Part shown: positions 21,410 through 30,437 of the stretch, in pieces | How positions within the stretch are numbered: position 1 is the stretch's first letter | How the letters are laid out: every line of letters starts with the position of its first letter | Translations under genes and position numbers: made by a program | Assembly: GCF_042661465.1 (NCBI RefSeq) | Contig: NZ_JBHSWE010000001.1 | Span: 1,674,001 to 1,738,000, forward strand | Direction: 5' to 3' | Origin: Marinobacterium_A aestuariivivens | GTDB lineage: Bacteria > Pseudomonadota > Gammaproteobacteria > Pseudomonadales > Balneatricaceae | Length of the DNA: 64,000 nucleotides | Notes under the pieces: model-generated | What the model saw: the letters and a program-made list of their open reading frames with translations, nothing else | Told to the model about the DNA's origin: nothing | The model's database searches: none

Positions 21410-22281
21410 ATGTTTTCAACCCTGGATCCGGTACTGCTGCGCAGCTTCGTCGCCGTCGTCGAAAGCGGCAGCTTTACCCGGGCCGGGGACAGGGTCCACC
21501 TCAGCCAGTCCACGGTCAGCCAGCAGATCCGGCGCCTCGAGGAGCAGCTGGGCTGCGCCCTGCTCGACCGTCATGGCCGCTACGTCGCCACCACCGAACA
21601 GGGCCAGCACCTGCTCGGTTATGCACGCCGGCTTCTGAACCTGATGAACGAGGCGGTCGAACAGTTGCAGCAGGGGCAACGGCAGAACGAACTGCGAATC
21701 GGCGTGCCCGAGGATTTCGCGGCCGAGCGCCTGACACCCACCCTGGCGGGCTTTGCCCGGGACCACCCCGATACCCGCCTGGAAGTGACCAGCGATCTGA
21801 GCAGCCGACTCTGGCAGCAGTTTTCCGCCGGCGCCTTCGAGCTGGTACTGGTCAAGCAGCGCCGCGGGCAAGCGCCGGCGCAGGCATGCTGGCCCGAGCC
21901 CTGGCCTGGTTCGACAGCCTCCGGACACCGGTACATTGTCGCGACCCGCTGCCGCTGGTGATGTTCCCGGTCGACGGGCTCTATCGTGACGAGATGGTGC
22001 ACGCGCTGGAAAGTGCCGGCCGGCGCTGGCGTGTCAGTTATATCAGTGCCAGTCTCGCCAGCCTGCGCTCGGCGGTCGCCGACGGTCTCGGCGTCAGCCT
22101 GTTGCCGCGGCGCCTGGCCCATGAGGGTCATCTGCGGCTGGAGGCCGGCGATGGTTTTATCGCTCCGGCCTCCATCGAACTGGCGTTGCATTACCAGAGT
22201 CCAGCCCCGGCACGGGTGCAGGACCTGGCGGACCGGCTGCGACGGCTCTGTGCAGCTACGGCCCTGCCCGCCGGCACTTAA
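21410..22281 (+). CDS. LysR-family transcriptional regulator (apparent frameshift)
   Basis: About 290 residues after repair. N-terminal winged HTH (LRSFVAVVESGSFTRAGDRV, then HLSQSTVSQQIRRLEEQLG) and a substrate-binding domain. Frame changes by -1 at the C run 21899-21901; adding one C gives ACWPEPLAWFDSLRTP. It probably controls the divergent MFS gene. The intergenic region is AT-rich close to the start, but I did not fix an operator. Confidence 0.87.
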
Positions 22282-22433
22282 GGCCCCGCCCCCCGATCGG
22301 CAATTCTGAAGCCCGCGGGACCGCCACGGACTGCGGCGGTCCTCAGCCTGTTGGAGCAAGAATTAATCTCATATTCATTCATCTGTGACTAAGCTAGAAG
22401 TTGCACGGAATTCATTCATCCAGGAGGTCTCCC

Positions 22434-22841
22434 ATGTTGATGTACTCATCCAGATTTCTGCGTGCCATCCTGGCGCGTATCCTGATGGCCGCGATGCTGC
22501 TGTTCCCGGTACTCGCCCAGGCCGCGCCCGTCTCCACTTCGTCGCTGATGCAGGCCGACAGCGCCGTCAGCCTCGATGCCGACCGGGAAAAACTGCTGTC
22601 GCTGATCGAGCGCGAGGACGTCGCCGAGCAGCTCGGCGCCCTCGGTGTGGACAGCGCCGACGCCAAGCAGCGCGTGGCCGACATGTCGGCCGCCGAAGTC
22701 GCCGAACTGAACCAGCAGATCGACGACCTGCCGGCCGGCAGCGGCGTCGTTGGCGTCATCGTGCTGATCTTCATCGTTTTCATCATTACCGACGCCATCG
22801 GCGCGACCAACGTGTTCAACTTCGTCCACCCGGTTCGTTAG
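22434..22841 (+). CDS. PA2779-family small membrane/exported protein
   Basis: A 135-residue protein: N-terminal signal sequence (LARILMAAMLLFPVLAQAAP), a helical middle (DREKLLSLIEREDVAEQLGALGVDSADAKQRV shared by the family, shown in part) and a C-terminal hydrophobic segment (VVGVIVLIFIVFIITDAIG). AGGAGG precedes ATG 22434. The family is known from Pseudomonas with no established function. It is adjacent to a PA2778-type peptidase gene, as in Pseudomonas. Confidence 0.88.
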   Translation: MLMYSSRFLRAILARILMAAMLLFPVLAQAAPVSTSSLMQADSAVSLDADREKLLSLIEREDVAEQLGALGVDSADAKQRVADMSAAEVAELNQQIDDLPAGSGVVGVIVLIFIVFIITDAIGATNVFNFVHPVR

Positions 22842-22850
22842 ACAGCAGCG

Positions 22851-23833
22851 GTGCCGGCACAAGCCTTCGCATAACAGTCCTGCTGATCGGCTTTCTGCTG
22901 ATCAGCGGCTGTGCCAGCCGCCTGCCGACCGAGCAGATAGACAGGCTCGCCGAAGTGCTGCCCGCCCGTATGGAGCTGACCCAGGTCCCCTTTTATCCCC
23001 AGGAGCTTTACCAGTGCGGACCGGCTGCGTTGGCGACCGTGCTGAACCATCACCGGCGCCCCGTTGCGCCCGCCACGCTGGTGCCACAGGTCTATATCCC
23101 GGAACGCCAGGGTAGCCTGCAGATCGAGATGAAGGTCGCGGCACGCCGATACGGCCTGCTGGCATTCGAGGGGCCCCGGAGTATGGAAGGCCTACTGACT
23201 GAAATCGCCGTCGGGCGACCGGTCATCGTGCTGCAGAACCTCGGCTTCGACATTGCACCGCAATGGCACTATGCCGTTGTCGTCGGCTATGACCTCGGGC
23301 AGCAGATCCTGATTCTGCGCTCCGGCACCGAACGACGCCTCGAAACACCGTTCGGCCTGTTCGAACGGACCTGGGCCCGCAGCGGTCACTGGTCGCTGCT
23401 CGCACTGCCCCCGTCGCTACTGCCTCGGGAGACCCGCCCTGCGACGGTCATCCGTGCGGCCCTCGATATCGAACCGGTCGATGCCGTGGCGGCCCGTGCT
23501 ACGCTGCGGGCCGCGGCCGAACGCTGGCCCGACCACTTCCTGGTCAATATGGCCGCCGGCAACGCCGAACTGGGTGCCGGCCGGGCCGACAGCGCCAGCG
23601 CCCGCTTTCGGCACGCCCTGAGGTTGCAGCCGATGGCCGCCGAGGCCTGGAACAACCTGGCCTATAGCCTCGAGGGTGAGGGCTGTCGGGACCAGGCTCG
23701 AAGCGCTATCGCCTGCGCCGTTCGACTCGCTCCCGACAACCCGGACCTGCGCGACAGCTTCCGCGAACTGTCGGGGACAACGACGACGGACTCCGGTCGC
23801 TGCCCGCCGCTGCCGGCCTGCCCCGCTCAGTAA
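22851..23833 (+). CDS. PA2778-family C39-like cysteine peptidase lipoprotein with TPR
   Basis: A lipoprotein-type signal (LLIGFLLISGC, lipobox LISGC), then a C39-like peptidase domain with Cys in YQCGPAALATVL and His in WHYAVVVGYD, then C-terminal TPR-like repeats (AEAWNNLAYSLEGEG). No ATG/GTG/TTG exists in the main frame before the signal. A GTG at 22851 would fit if one C is missing from the CC at 22864-22865, giving VPAQALRITVLLIG. This start is inferred. About 327 residues. Confidence 0.82.
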
Positions 23834-23931
23834 ACCGCCGCCAGACCGCAATGAGCCTTGGCCGTGCCCCTGCAATAAAACCGCAATGAATCCGCTGTAT
23901 CCTGATCGGAACAATAAAGGAGGATGACATC

Positions 23932-24141
23932 ATGGCTCACCACGACCTGAGCACTCAGCTGAAGCAGTTGCTGAAACGGGGCTACTCGATCGAGGATATC
24001 CGCAATCTGGTGATCGCACCGCGGGCCGAACTCGAGCGCGCCATTCTGGATTTCGAACACCAGCAGCGACTGGAACGACAGCAGGCCAGAAACCTGCGTG
24101 GCCAGGCCGACTTTGCGATGGGCCTGCGTCGACATCACTGA
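23932..24141 (+). CDS. Small charged helical protein of unknown function
   Basis: A 69-residue protein, predicted helical and rich in Arg/Gln/Glu (KQLLKRGYSIEDIRNLV, LERAILDFEHQQRLERQQ). AAAGGAGG sits 6-13 bases before ATG 23932, a strong ribosome site, so it is probably translated. I do not recognise the family. It stands alone between the PA2778-type gene and cytochrome c5. Confidence 0.65.
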   Translation: MAHHDLSTQLKQLLKRGYSIEDIRNLVIAPRAELERAILDFEHQQRLERQQARNLRGQADFAMGLRRHH

Positions 24142-24373
24142 ATTTCCCTCCCCGCTCGGGCCCCACGCCGGTAAATCTGCTTAATATCAAGGCGCCGCCG
24201 TTCAGCAATCATTCAACCTGAATGACTTATTTACTTTAAGGACGATCTGGTCCTAAACTTCGGTGGCTTTTGACAGGAACCACTGAACGAGTCGCAAAGG
24301 GCCTCGCCGGGGCCTGACTGACTCCCTTTGGCGGCTCCCTGAGCCGACTTACGAGCACTGAGGGAACAATGAT

Positions 24374-24679
24374 ATGAAGAAACTGATGATTCTGGCCGCA
24401 ACCGCCGTCCTGGCGCTGCCGCTGACCGCCAACGCCGAACGCAGCGGCGAAGAGATCTACAACGCCAAGTGCAGCGTTTGCCACGCCGCCGGCGTTGCAG
24501 GCGCACCCAAGTTCGGCAATGCCGAAGAGTGGGCACCGCGTGCCGAAAAAGGTTTGGACGCCCTGCTGGCAACCGCCAAGAGCGGCCTCAATGCCATGCC
24601 CCCGATGGGCACCTGCATGGACTGCAGCGACACCGAAATGCAGGCTGCCATCCAGTACATGTTGGATGCCGCAAAGTAA
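24374..24679 (+). CDS. Cytochrome c5-type monohaem cytochrome
   Basis: A 101-residue periplasmic protein: Sec signal peptide (KKLMILAATAVLALPLTANA), haem motif CSVCH, distal Met in MPPMGTC, and the extra CMDC cysteine pair typical of cytochrome c5. Electron carrier in respiratory chains. An intrinsic terminator follows 20 bp after the stop. Confidence 0.95.
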   Translation: MKKLMILAATAVLALPLTANAERSGEEIYNAKCSVCHAAGVAGAPKFGNAEEWAPRAEKGLDALLATAKSGLNAMPPMGTCMDCSDTEMQAAIQYMLDAAK

Positions 24680-24699
24680 GGTCGCCTGATCCGATTAAA

Positions 24700-24727
24700 G
24701 AACCGCCGAATTTCGGCGGTTTTTTTG
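24700..24727 (+). terminator. Intrinsic terminator of cytochrome c5 gene
   Basis: AACCGCCGAA (24700-24709) pairs with TTCGGCGGTT (24711-24720), continuing into a run of eight T (24719-24726). Confidence 0.9.
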
Positions 24728-24741
24728 CATGGATCGGCATG

Positions 24742-24803
24742 TGTAGGAGCCCGGCTTCCGGGCGAATTCTTCTGAATATTCGCCCGGAGGCCGGGCTCCT
24801 GCA
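24742..24803. repeat. REP-like inverted pair
   Basis: Two facing copies of a unit of the form TGTAGGAGCCCGG-n-CCGGGCGAAT (24742-24767 and 24778-24803, inverted) separated by 10 bp. A third single copy is at 46447-46472. Similar units are common intergenic repeats in gammaproteobacteria. Confidence 0.8.
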
Positions 24804-24806
24804 TGA

Positions 24807-25739
24807 TCAGAAAATCTCGCCCGGCGCCAGCCGCTCGCCTTCGCTGTCGCCGTCCGGCCGCGCCTGAATCGGCTCCAGCAGCTCCTGGTCGCGGCCCTTC
24901 TGGATCACGATCTCGACCCGGCGGTTGCGGGCACGATTCGCGGATGTGTTGTTCGGCACCAGCGCATGGGTGTCGGCCAGGCCGCTGACGGTGAAACGCG
25001 ACTGGTCCATGCGCGGATCGGAAAACAGCTCATGGGCCACTGCCAGCGCGCGGGCGGCGGACAGGTCCCAGTTCGATTCGAAGCGGGTCCCCCCATAGGG
25101 CACGTTGTCCGAATGCCCCTGCACCTCCACCTTGCCTTTCACGCCCAGCAGCACGTCACGGATCTTGGCGATGACCGGGATGGAGTCGAATTTCAGCTCC
25201 GCCGAGCCGGAGTCGAAGGATCCCTTTTCCTTGACCCGGATAATGATGCGCGAGCCATCGGTTTCGACCTCGACGGCTCCCTCCCCGATCTCCTTGGACA
25301 GCGCCATGGCGAACTCGACCGCCTCCTGTTCCGCCTCCTGCTCGAGCAGCTCCATCAGCGCCTCGATATCCTCCCTGACGGCATCGCGGGTGTTCTGCTC
25401 CCCTTCCCGCGAGCGGATATCGAGGGTGTTGAGGTCATTGTTGACCGTCATCTGCCGCACTTCGTTGAGCGGTGTCGGCTCGGGACGGCCCGGGCTGAAT
25501 TCCTGGGCGATCACCGAGGTACCCTTGGGAATATCATCGACCTTGATCTGATTCTGCACGCCGAACGCTTCGCGCATCGAGCCGGCCAGCTGTTTGAACT
25601 TCAGCACGTCCATCTCGGAAAAGGACAGCAGCAGCACGAAAAAGCACATCAGCAACGACATCAGGTCGGCGAAGGTCGCCATCCAGGCCGGCAGGCCCGG
25701 CGGACATTTGCAGCCCTTTTCGTCTTCGTCTTCCATCAT
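24807..25739 (-). CDS. pomB: Flagellar motor stator protein PomB/MotB
   Basis: A 310-residue stator subunit. A single N-terminal TM (MATFADLMSLLMCFFVLLLSF) carries the ion-binding Asp of the FADLM motif, followed by a plug/linker region and an OmpA-like peptidoglycan-binding domain (VQGHSDNVPYGG, NWDLSAARALAV, NRARNRRVEIVI). It lies just after pomA (5-bp gap). The pomAB order beside xseB-ispA-dxs is the same as in Vibrio, whose stators use sodium; ion choice here is inferred. Confidence 0.93.
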   Translation of the reverse strand: MMEDEDEKGCKCPPGLPAWMATFADLMSLLMCFFVLLLSFSEMDVLKFKQLAGSMREAFGVQNQIKVDDIPKGTSVIAQEFSPGRPEPTPLNEVRQMTVNNDLNTLDIRSREGEQNTRDAVREDIEALMELLEQEAEQEAVEFAMALSKEIGEGAVEVETDGSRIIIRVKEKGSFDSGSAELKFDSIPVIAKIRDVLLGVKGKVEVQGHSDNVPYGGTRFESNWDLSAARALAVAHELFSDPRMDQSRFTVSGLADTHALVPNNTSANRARNRRVEIVIQKGRDQELLEPIQARPDGDSEGERLAPGEIF

Positions 25740-25743
25740 GAAA

Positions 25744-26507
25744 TCAGGCGGCGGCTTCTTCGACCGAGCGTTTCTTCTCGGGCAGGTAGTTGCGTAGCAT
25801 CTGCTCGATCACCCGCGGGTTCTGACCCGCCTGGATCGCCAGCAGGCCATCGATCACCAGCGCCTGGTTCAAGGACTCCTGGTCCCTGCGCACCGCGAGC
25901 TTGTCGGCAATGGGGATCGCGATCATGTTGGCGATCATGGCGCCATAGAGGGTGGTCAGCAACGCCACCGCCATCGCCGGGCCAATCGACTTCGGATCGC
26001 TCATGTTCGACAGCATCTGCACCAGCCCCACAAGGGTGCCGATCATGCCCATGGCCGGCGCCACGTCGCCCATCGCACGGAAGATGCTGCTGCCAAATTC
26101 GTGTCTCTCGGACGTCAGGCGCTGTTCCTTGTTCAGCAGCATCCTGACCACCTGGGGATCATGCCCGTCCACCAGCAGCTGAATTCCGCGCTGCATGAAA
26201 GCGTTCGCGACCTCCTTTTCCTCCAGCGACAGCAGACCGCCCTTGCGCGCCGCATCGGCCAGCTCCACGGTCTCGCCGATGATCTCTTCGGGGTGCTGGG
26301 TCTTAAACATGAAGGCCTTGGCGGCGATCTTGCCGGCGGCCAGAAACTGCGGCAGCGTATACTTCATCAGCACCACCAGCAGGGTACCGCCCACGACAAT
26401 CAGCAGTGACGGGGGTTGACGAAAATGCCGACATCGCCGCCGAGCACCATCGCGGCAATGATGATGCCCATCGAACCGATCAGACCGACAAGCGTTGCGA
26501 TATCCAC
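25744..26507 (-). CDS. pomA: Flagellar motor stator protein PomA/MotA (apparent frameshift)
   Basis: About 254 residues after repair, equal to Vibrio PomA (253-254). Four TM segments, with the conserved FRAMGDVAPAMGMIGTLVGLV and GPAMAVALLTTLYG segments. The start is GTG at 26507 behind AAGGAG. The first 37 codons are in another frame; adding one C to the run at 26411-26415 (G run on the plus strand) joins VNPPSLLIVVGGTLLVV. It forms the ion channel with PomB. Confidence 0.9.
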
Positions 26508-26607
26508 AGATTTCTCCTTAAAAGCGAACAGGCGTATTATCGGCTAGCACGGATGATACCAGAATTAGACCAAGGCACACCTGCCTGCACGCCGGCTTTT
26601 GGCCTCA

Positions 26608-26636
26608 TTGACCCTGTTGGCGCCGTCTAGTACTTT
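26608..26636 (+). promoter_or_regulatory. Candidate sigma70 promoter for xseB-ispA-dxs
   Basis: TTGACC (26608-26613), 17-bp spacer, TACTTT (26631-26636), about 30 bp before the xseB ATG, in the gap between divergent pomA and xseB. Confidence 0.45.
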
Positions 26637-26665
26637 TTACGCCTCATTGACCACAGGTGGAACCG

Positions 26666-26908
26666 ATGGCCCGCACGAAAAAGACCCCTGACTTCGAAGC
26701 TTCGCTGAGCGAGCTGGAACAGCTCGTCAACCGGATGGAGCAGGGAGACATGCCGCTGGCGGACGCCCTCCAGGCCTTCGAGCAGGGCATTGCCCTGACC
26801 CGCGAATGCCAGGCGATTCTGGACCAGGCGGAGCAGAAGGTCAGGATGCTGGTCGAAAAGGACGGCGAGCTGCAGACGGTGCCTTTTCACGAGCCCGAGG
26901 ACAGCTGA
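26666..26908 (+). CDS. xseB: Exodeoxyribonuclease VII small subunit
   Basis: An 80-residue helical-hairpin subunit (FEASLSELEQLVNRMEQGDMPL, ALQAFEQGIALTRECQ, LDQAEQKV). It partners XseA in single-strand DNA degradation. ATG 26666 is preferred over an in-frame GTG at 26657. ispA starts 3 bp after its stop. Confidence 0.95.
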   Translation: MARTKKTPDFEASLSELEQLVNRMEQGDMPLADALQAFEQGIALTRECQAILDQAEQKVRMLVEKDGELQTVPFHEPEDS

Positions 26909-26911
26909 GCC

Positions 26912-27796
26912 GTGACCCTGAACACACAGCTGCAGGAGTACGCCCTGCGGGTCGAGTCCGCGCTGGACGCCCGGCTGCAACACCGCAGTATAGAACCACG
27001 CCTGCAGGAGGCGATGCAGTATGCGCTGTTCAACGGCGGCAAACGCATCCGCCCCTGCCTGGTCTATCTGAGCAACCAGCTGCTGGGGGGCGATGTCCGG
27101 AACGCAGACCCGGCCGCCTGCGCCATCGAAGCCGTCCACAGCTACTCCCTGGTCCATGACGACCTGCCGGCGATGGACGACGACGACCTGCGTCGCGGCA
27201 AGCCGACCTGCCATATCGCCTTCGACGAGGCCACCGCCATTCTGGCCGGCGATGCACTGCAGTGCATCGCCTTCGAGTGGCTCAGCGACGATGACAGCGG
27301 CCTCGAGGCGGCGCAGCGGCTGCAGATGGTCCGCACCCTTGCCCGCGCCGCCGGCGACAGGGGCATGGTCGCCGGACAGGCTTTCGACCTGGCCCATGTC
27401 GGCCGGCCCCTGACGCTGGAGCAACTGCAGCAGATGCACAGCCACAAGACCGGTGCCCTGCTGACGGCGGCGGTCGAACTCGGCGCACTCTCGGCCGGTA
27501 TCGACAGTGGCGACGCCTGGCAGGCCCTGAAGCGCTATGGCGATGCCATTGGCCTGGCATTCCAGGTGCAGGACGACATTCTCGATATAGAAGGCGAAAC
27601 GGTGACCCTGGGCAAGCCGCAGGGCTCCGACCTTGCGCAGAACAAGCCCACTTTTCCGGCCCTGCTGGGACTGACGCAGGCCAAGGCCAAGCTGCAGCAC
27701 CTGCATCGGGAGGCCCTGGCCGCACTCGAACCTTTCGGAGCCGACGCCACCGCACTGCGTCAGCTCGCCGATTACATCGTCAGCCGGGACCACTGA
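26912..27796 (+). CDS. ispA: Farnesyl diphosphate synthase
   Basis: A 294-residue all-helical prenyltransferase. The first Asp-rich motif is DDLPAMDDDDLRRGKPT, the second DDILD, with KRIRP near the N-terminus and LAQNKPTFPALLG at the C-terminal part. It makes FPP from IPP and DMAPP/GPP. The start is GTG at 26912. TGATG overlap with dxs. Confidence 0.95.
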   Translation: MTLNTQLQEYALRVESALDARLQHRSIEPRLQEAMQYALFNGGKRIRPCLVYLSNQLLGGDVRNADPAACAIEAVHSYSLVHDDLPAMDDDDLRRGKPTCHIAFDEATAILAGDALQCIAFEWLSDDDSGLEAAQRLQMVRTLARAAGDRGMVAGQAFDLAHVGRPLTLEQLQQMHSHKTGALLTAAVELGALSAGIDSGDAWQALKRYGDAIGLAFQVQDDILDIEGETVTLGKPQGSDLAQNKPTFPALLGLTQAKAKLQHLHREALAALEPFGADATALRQLADYIVSRDH

Positions 27797-29579
27797 TGTT
27801 TCAGCAGATACCCCTTGAGCGGCCCGCGACGCCGCTGCTCGATCGCATCGAATCTCCGGCCGACCTGCGCACCCTCGAAGCCGGCCAACTGCCACAGCTG
27901 GCCGAACAGCTGCGCGCCTTTCTGCTTTACAGCGTCGGCCAGACCGGTGGACACTTCGGCGCCGGTCTCGGCGTGGTCGAACTGACCATCGCCCTGCACT
28001 ACCGGCTGCAGACCCCGGACGATCACCTGATCTGGGATGTCGGCCACCAGTGCTATCCACACAAGATTCTCACCGGCCGGCGCGAACGGATGCTGAGCAT
28101 GCGCCAGCAGCACGGCCTGTCGCCCTTCCCGAAGCGCGCCGAGAGTCGCTACGACGATTTCGGTACCGGCCATTCCAGCACCTCGATCAGCGCCGCCCTG
28201 GGGATGGCGCTGGCGGACCGGTTGCAGGGGCGCAAGCGCCGTTCGGTGGCGGTGATCGGCGATGGCGCCATGACCGCCGGCATGGCCTTCGAAGCGCTGA
28301 ACCACGCCGGCCACACCGGCGCGGACCTGCTGGTGATCCTCAATGACAATGACATGTCGATCTCCCACAACGAAGGGGGCTGGCGACCTATCTGGCGAAG
28401 AACCTCAAGAGCCGCACCGACCGCGAAGTGGCCGCACCGCTGTTCGAGGCGCTGGAGTTTGCCTATACCGGCCCCGTCGACGGTCATGATTTCACCCAGC
28501 TGCTGCCGGCCCTGGAACGGGTACTGAACGCGCCCGGCCCGCAGTTTCTGCATATCGTCACCCGCAAGGGCAAGGGCTTCGCCCCGGCCGAGGCCGATCC
28601 GGTCGGGTACCATGCGATCACCAAGATCGAGCCGGTGGCCAGGTCCAGGCCTGCGCCTGCGGCTAAACGAAAGTTCGCCAATATCTTCGGTCGCTGGCTC
28701 TGCGATCTCGCCAGCCACGACACTCGCCTGGTCGGCATCACTCCGGCGATGCGCGAAGGCTCGGACCTGGTCGCCTTTTCCGAACGTTTCCCCGAGCGCT
28801 ATTTCGATGTCGCCATCGCCGAGCAGCATGCACTGACGCTGGCCGCGGGCCTGGCCTGCGGCGGAATGAAACCGGTGGTGGCGATCTACTCGACCTTCCT
28901 GCAACGGGCCTACGACCAGTTGGTGCACGATATCGCCATCCAGCAGCTCGACGTGCTGCTGGCGGTCGACCGCGCCGGTCTCGTCGGCGAGGACGGCGCC
29001 ACCCATGCCGGCGTCTTCGATATCGCGCTGCTGCGTACCCTGCCCGGCATGCTGATCATGACCCCGGCGGACGAGCCGGAGCTGCGGGCGCTGCTGCAGA
29101 CCGGCTACGCGCATCCGGGACCGGCCGCGGTGCGCTATCCGCGCGGCGGGGGCCCCGGCCTGCCCGAAGGCGAGACGCTGGAGACGGTGGCGGTCGGTCG
29201 CAGCCGCACCCTGCGCGAAGGCGCGCGGGCCGCGCTGCTGAATTTCGGACCGCTGCTGCCCTGTGCACGGGAAGTCGCCGAAGCATTGGACCTTACGCTG
29301 GTCGATATGCGTTTCGTCAAGCCGCTGGACGAAGACCGGATCAGGGAACTGGCCGCCAGCCATGAGCTGCTGGTGACGCTGGAGGATCATGCGGTGGAGG
29401 GCGGCGCCGGCTCCGCAGTCGCCGAGTGCCTGCAGGCCGGGCGCCTGCACACCGAGCTGCTCTGCCTCGGCATCCCCGATCGCTGGATCGAGCACGGCAC
29501 CCGCGCCCAACAGCTCGAGGACTGCGGCCTAGGCGCCGCTCAGATCAAAGCCGCCATCGAGGCCCGATGGAATAGGTAA
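27796..29579 (+). CDS. dxs: 1-deoxy-D-xylulose-5-phosphate synthase (apparent frameshift)
   Basis: About 594 residues after repair. ThDP motif GDGAMTAGMAFEALNHAG...NDND, the catalytic-histidine GQTGGHFGAGLGVVELT region, and transketolase-like C-terminal domains (EQHALTLAAGLACGG, VEGGAGSAV). Frame changes by -1 at the G run 28375-28379; adding one G gives EGGLATYLAKNLKSR. It supplies DXP for the MEP pathway, whose product ispA uses, matching the operon. Confidence 0.93.
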
Positions 29580-29583
29580 AACC

Positions 29584-29730
29584 GTAGCCTGGAATGAGCC
29601 TAAGGCGAACTCCGGGATTCGCATGTCGGAATCGACGCATACCGAACCGCCCGGGCGTCGTCGACGTCAAATTGCCGGCGCGTTGCGCCGGCTGTCGGAA
29701 TTCGCCCCTTCGGGGCTCATTCCAACCTAC
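29584..29730. repeat. MITE-like element with GTAGSYTGGAATGAGCC ends
   Basis: A 147-bp segment between dxs and ribA with terminal inverted repeats GTAGCCTGGAATGAGCC and (inverted) GTAGGTTGGAATGAGCC, 15 of 17 matching. The right end overlaps the ribA stop: the TAG stop is part of the terminal GTAGG. No coding capacity seen. Confidence 0.75.
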
Positions 29731-30338
29731 TCTTCTTCGCGGAAATGGTGCTCGGTCATCATGTGCCCGAGCTTGCCCATCTTGGTGGCGAGATACTGTT
29801 CGTTATGGCGGTTCTTGCCGACCTGCAGCGGCACCCGCTCGGCCACCGCGACGCCATACTGCTCCAGCGCCTTGACCTTGCGCGGATTGTTGGTCATCAG
29901 ACGCACCTGCTTGATGCCAAGGTGCTCGAGCATCGGCAGGCACATGCTGTAGTCGCGCATGTCGGCGGCAAAGCCCAGCTGCTCGTTGGCTTCGACGGTA
30001 TCGGCACCGCCATCCTGCAGGTGGTAGGCCCGGATCTTGTTCAGCAGGCCGATGCCACGGCCTTCCTGGCGCAGATAGAGCAGCACGCCGCTGCCGTTCT
30101 CGCTGATGCGCTTGAGCGCTTCCTGCAACTGGAAGCCGCAGTCGCAGCGCAGGCTGAACAGCGCATCGCCGGTCAGGCACTCGGAATGCACCCGTGCCAG
30201 CACGGGGCTGTCCCCCGCGACCTCGCCAAACACCAGGGCGACATGCTCCTTGCCGCTGGTTTCATCCTCGAACCCGACCATGGTAAAGGTACCCCAGGGG
30301 GTAGGCAGCTTGGACGACGCTACATATTTGACAGACAC
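29727..30338 (-). CDS. ribA: GTP cyclohydrolase II
   Basis: A 203-residue enzyme opening the GTP ring in riboflavin synthesis. The zinc ligands are visible in SECLTGDALFSLRCDCG, with catalytic RQEGRGIGLLNKIRAY and MTNNPRKV. GTG 30338 is chosen because GAGG sits 9-12 bases ahead and the product aligns with short RibA N-termini (KYVASSKLPTPWG). It is the only complete RibA activity in the window, since the RibBA C-terminal half is degenerate. Confidence 0.95.
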   Translation of the reverse strand: MSVKYVASSKLPTPWGTFTMVGFEDETSGKEHVALVFGEVAGDSPVLARVHSECLTGDALFSLRCDCGFQLQEALKRISENGSGVLLYLRQEGRGIGLLNKIRAYHLQDGGADTVEANEQLGFAADMRDYSMCLPMLEHLGIKQVRLMTNNPRKVKALEQYGVAVAERVPLQVGKNRHNEQYLATKMGKLGHMMTEHHFREEE

Positions 30339-30437
30339 TGATCCGATCCTCAACGCACGAAGGCGAGCATTTTACCAGCCGCCCCCGCCCCGTGCGAGCT
30401 TCGGCAATCTCTGGTAAATGGTGGCATTGATGTGCTT

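Noticed and set aside
27796..29579. Programmed frameshifting or pseudogenisation of dxs, hemE, ribD and others
   Set aside because: The lesions are at varied, non-slippery homopolymers, all -1, in essential genes, with no shared stimulatory structure. Sequence error is the simpler explanation.
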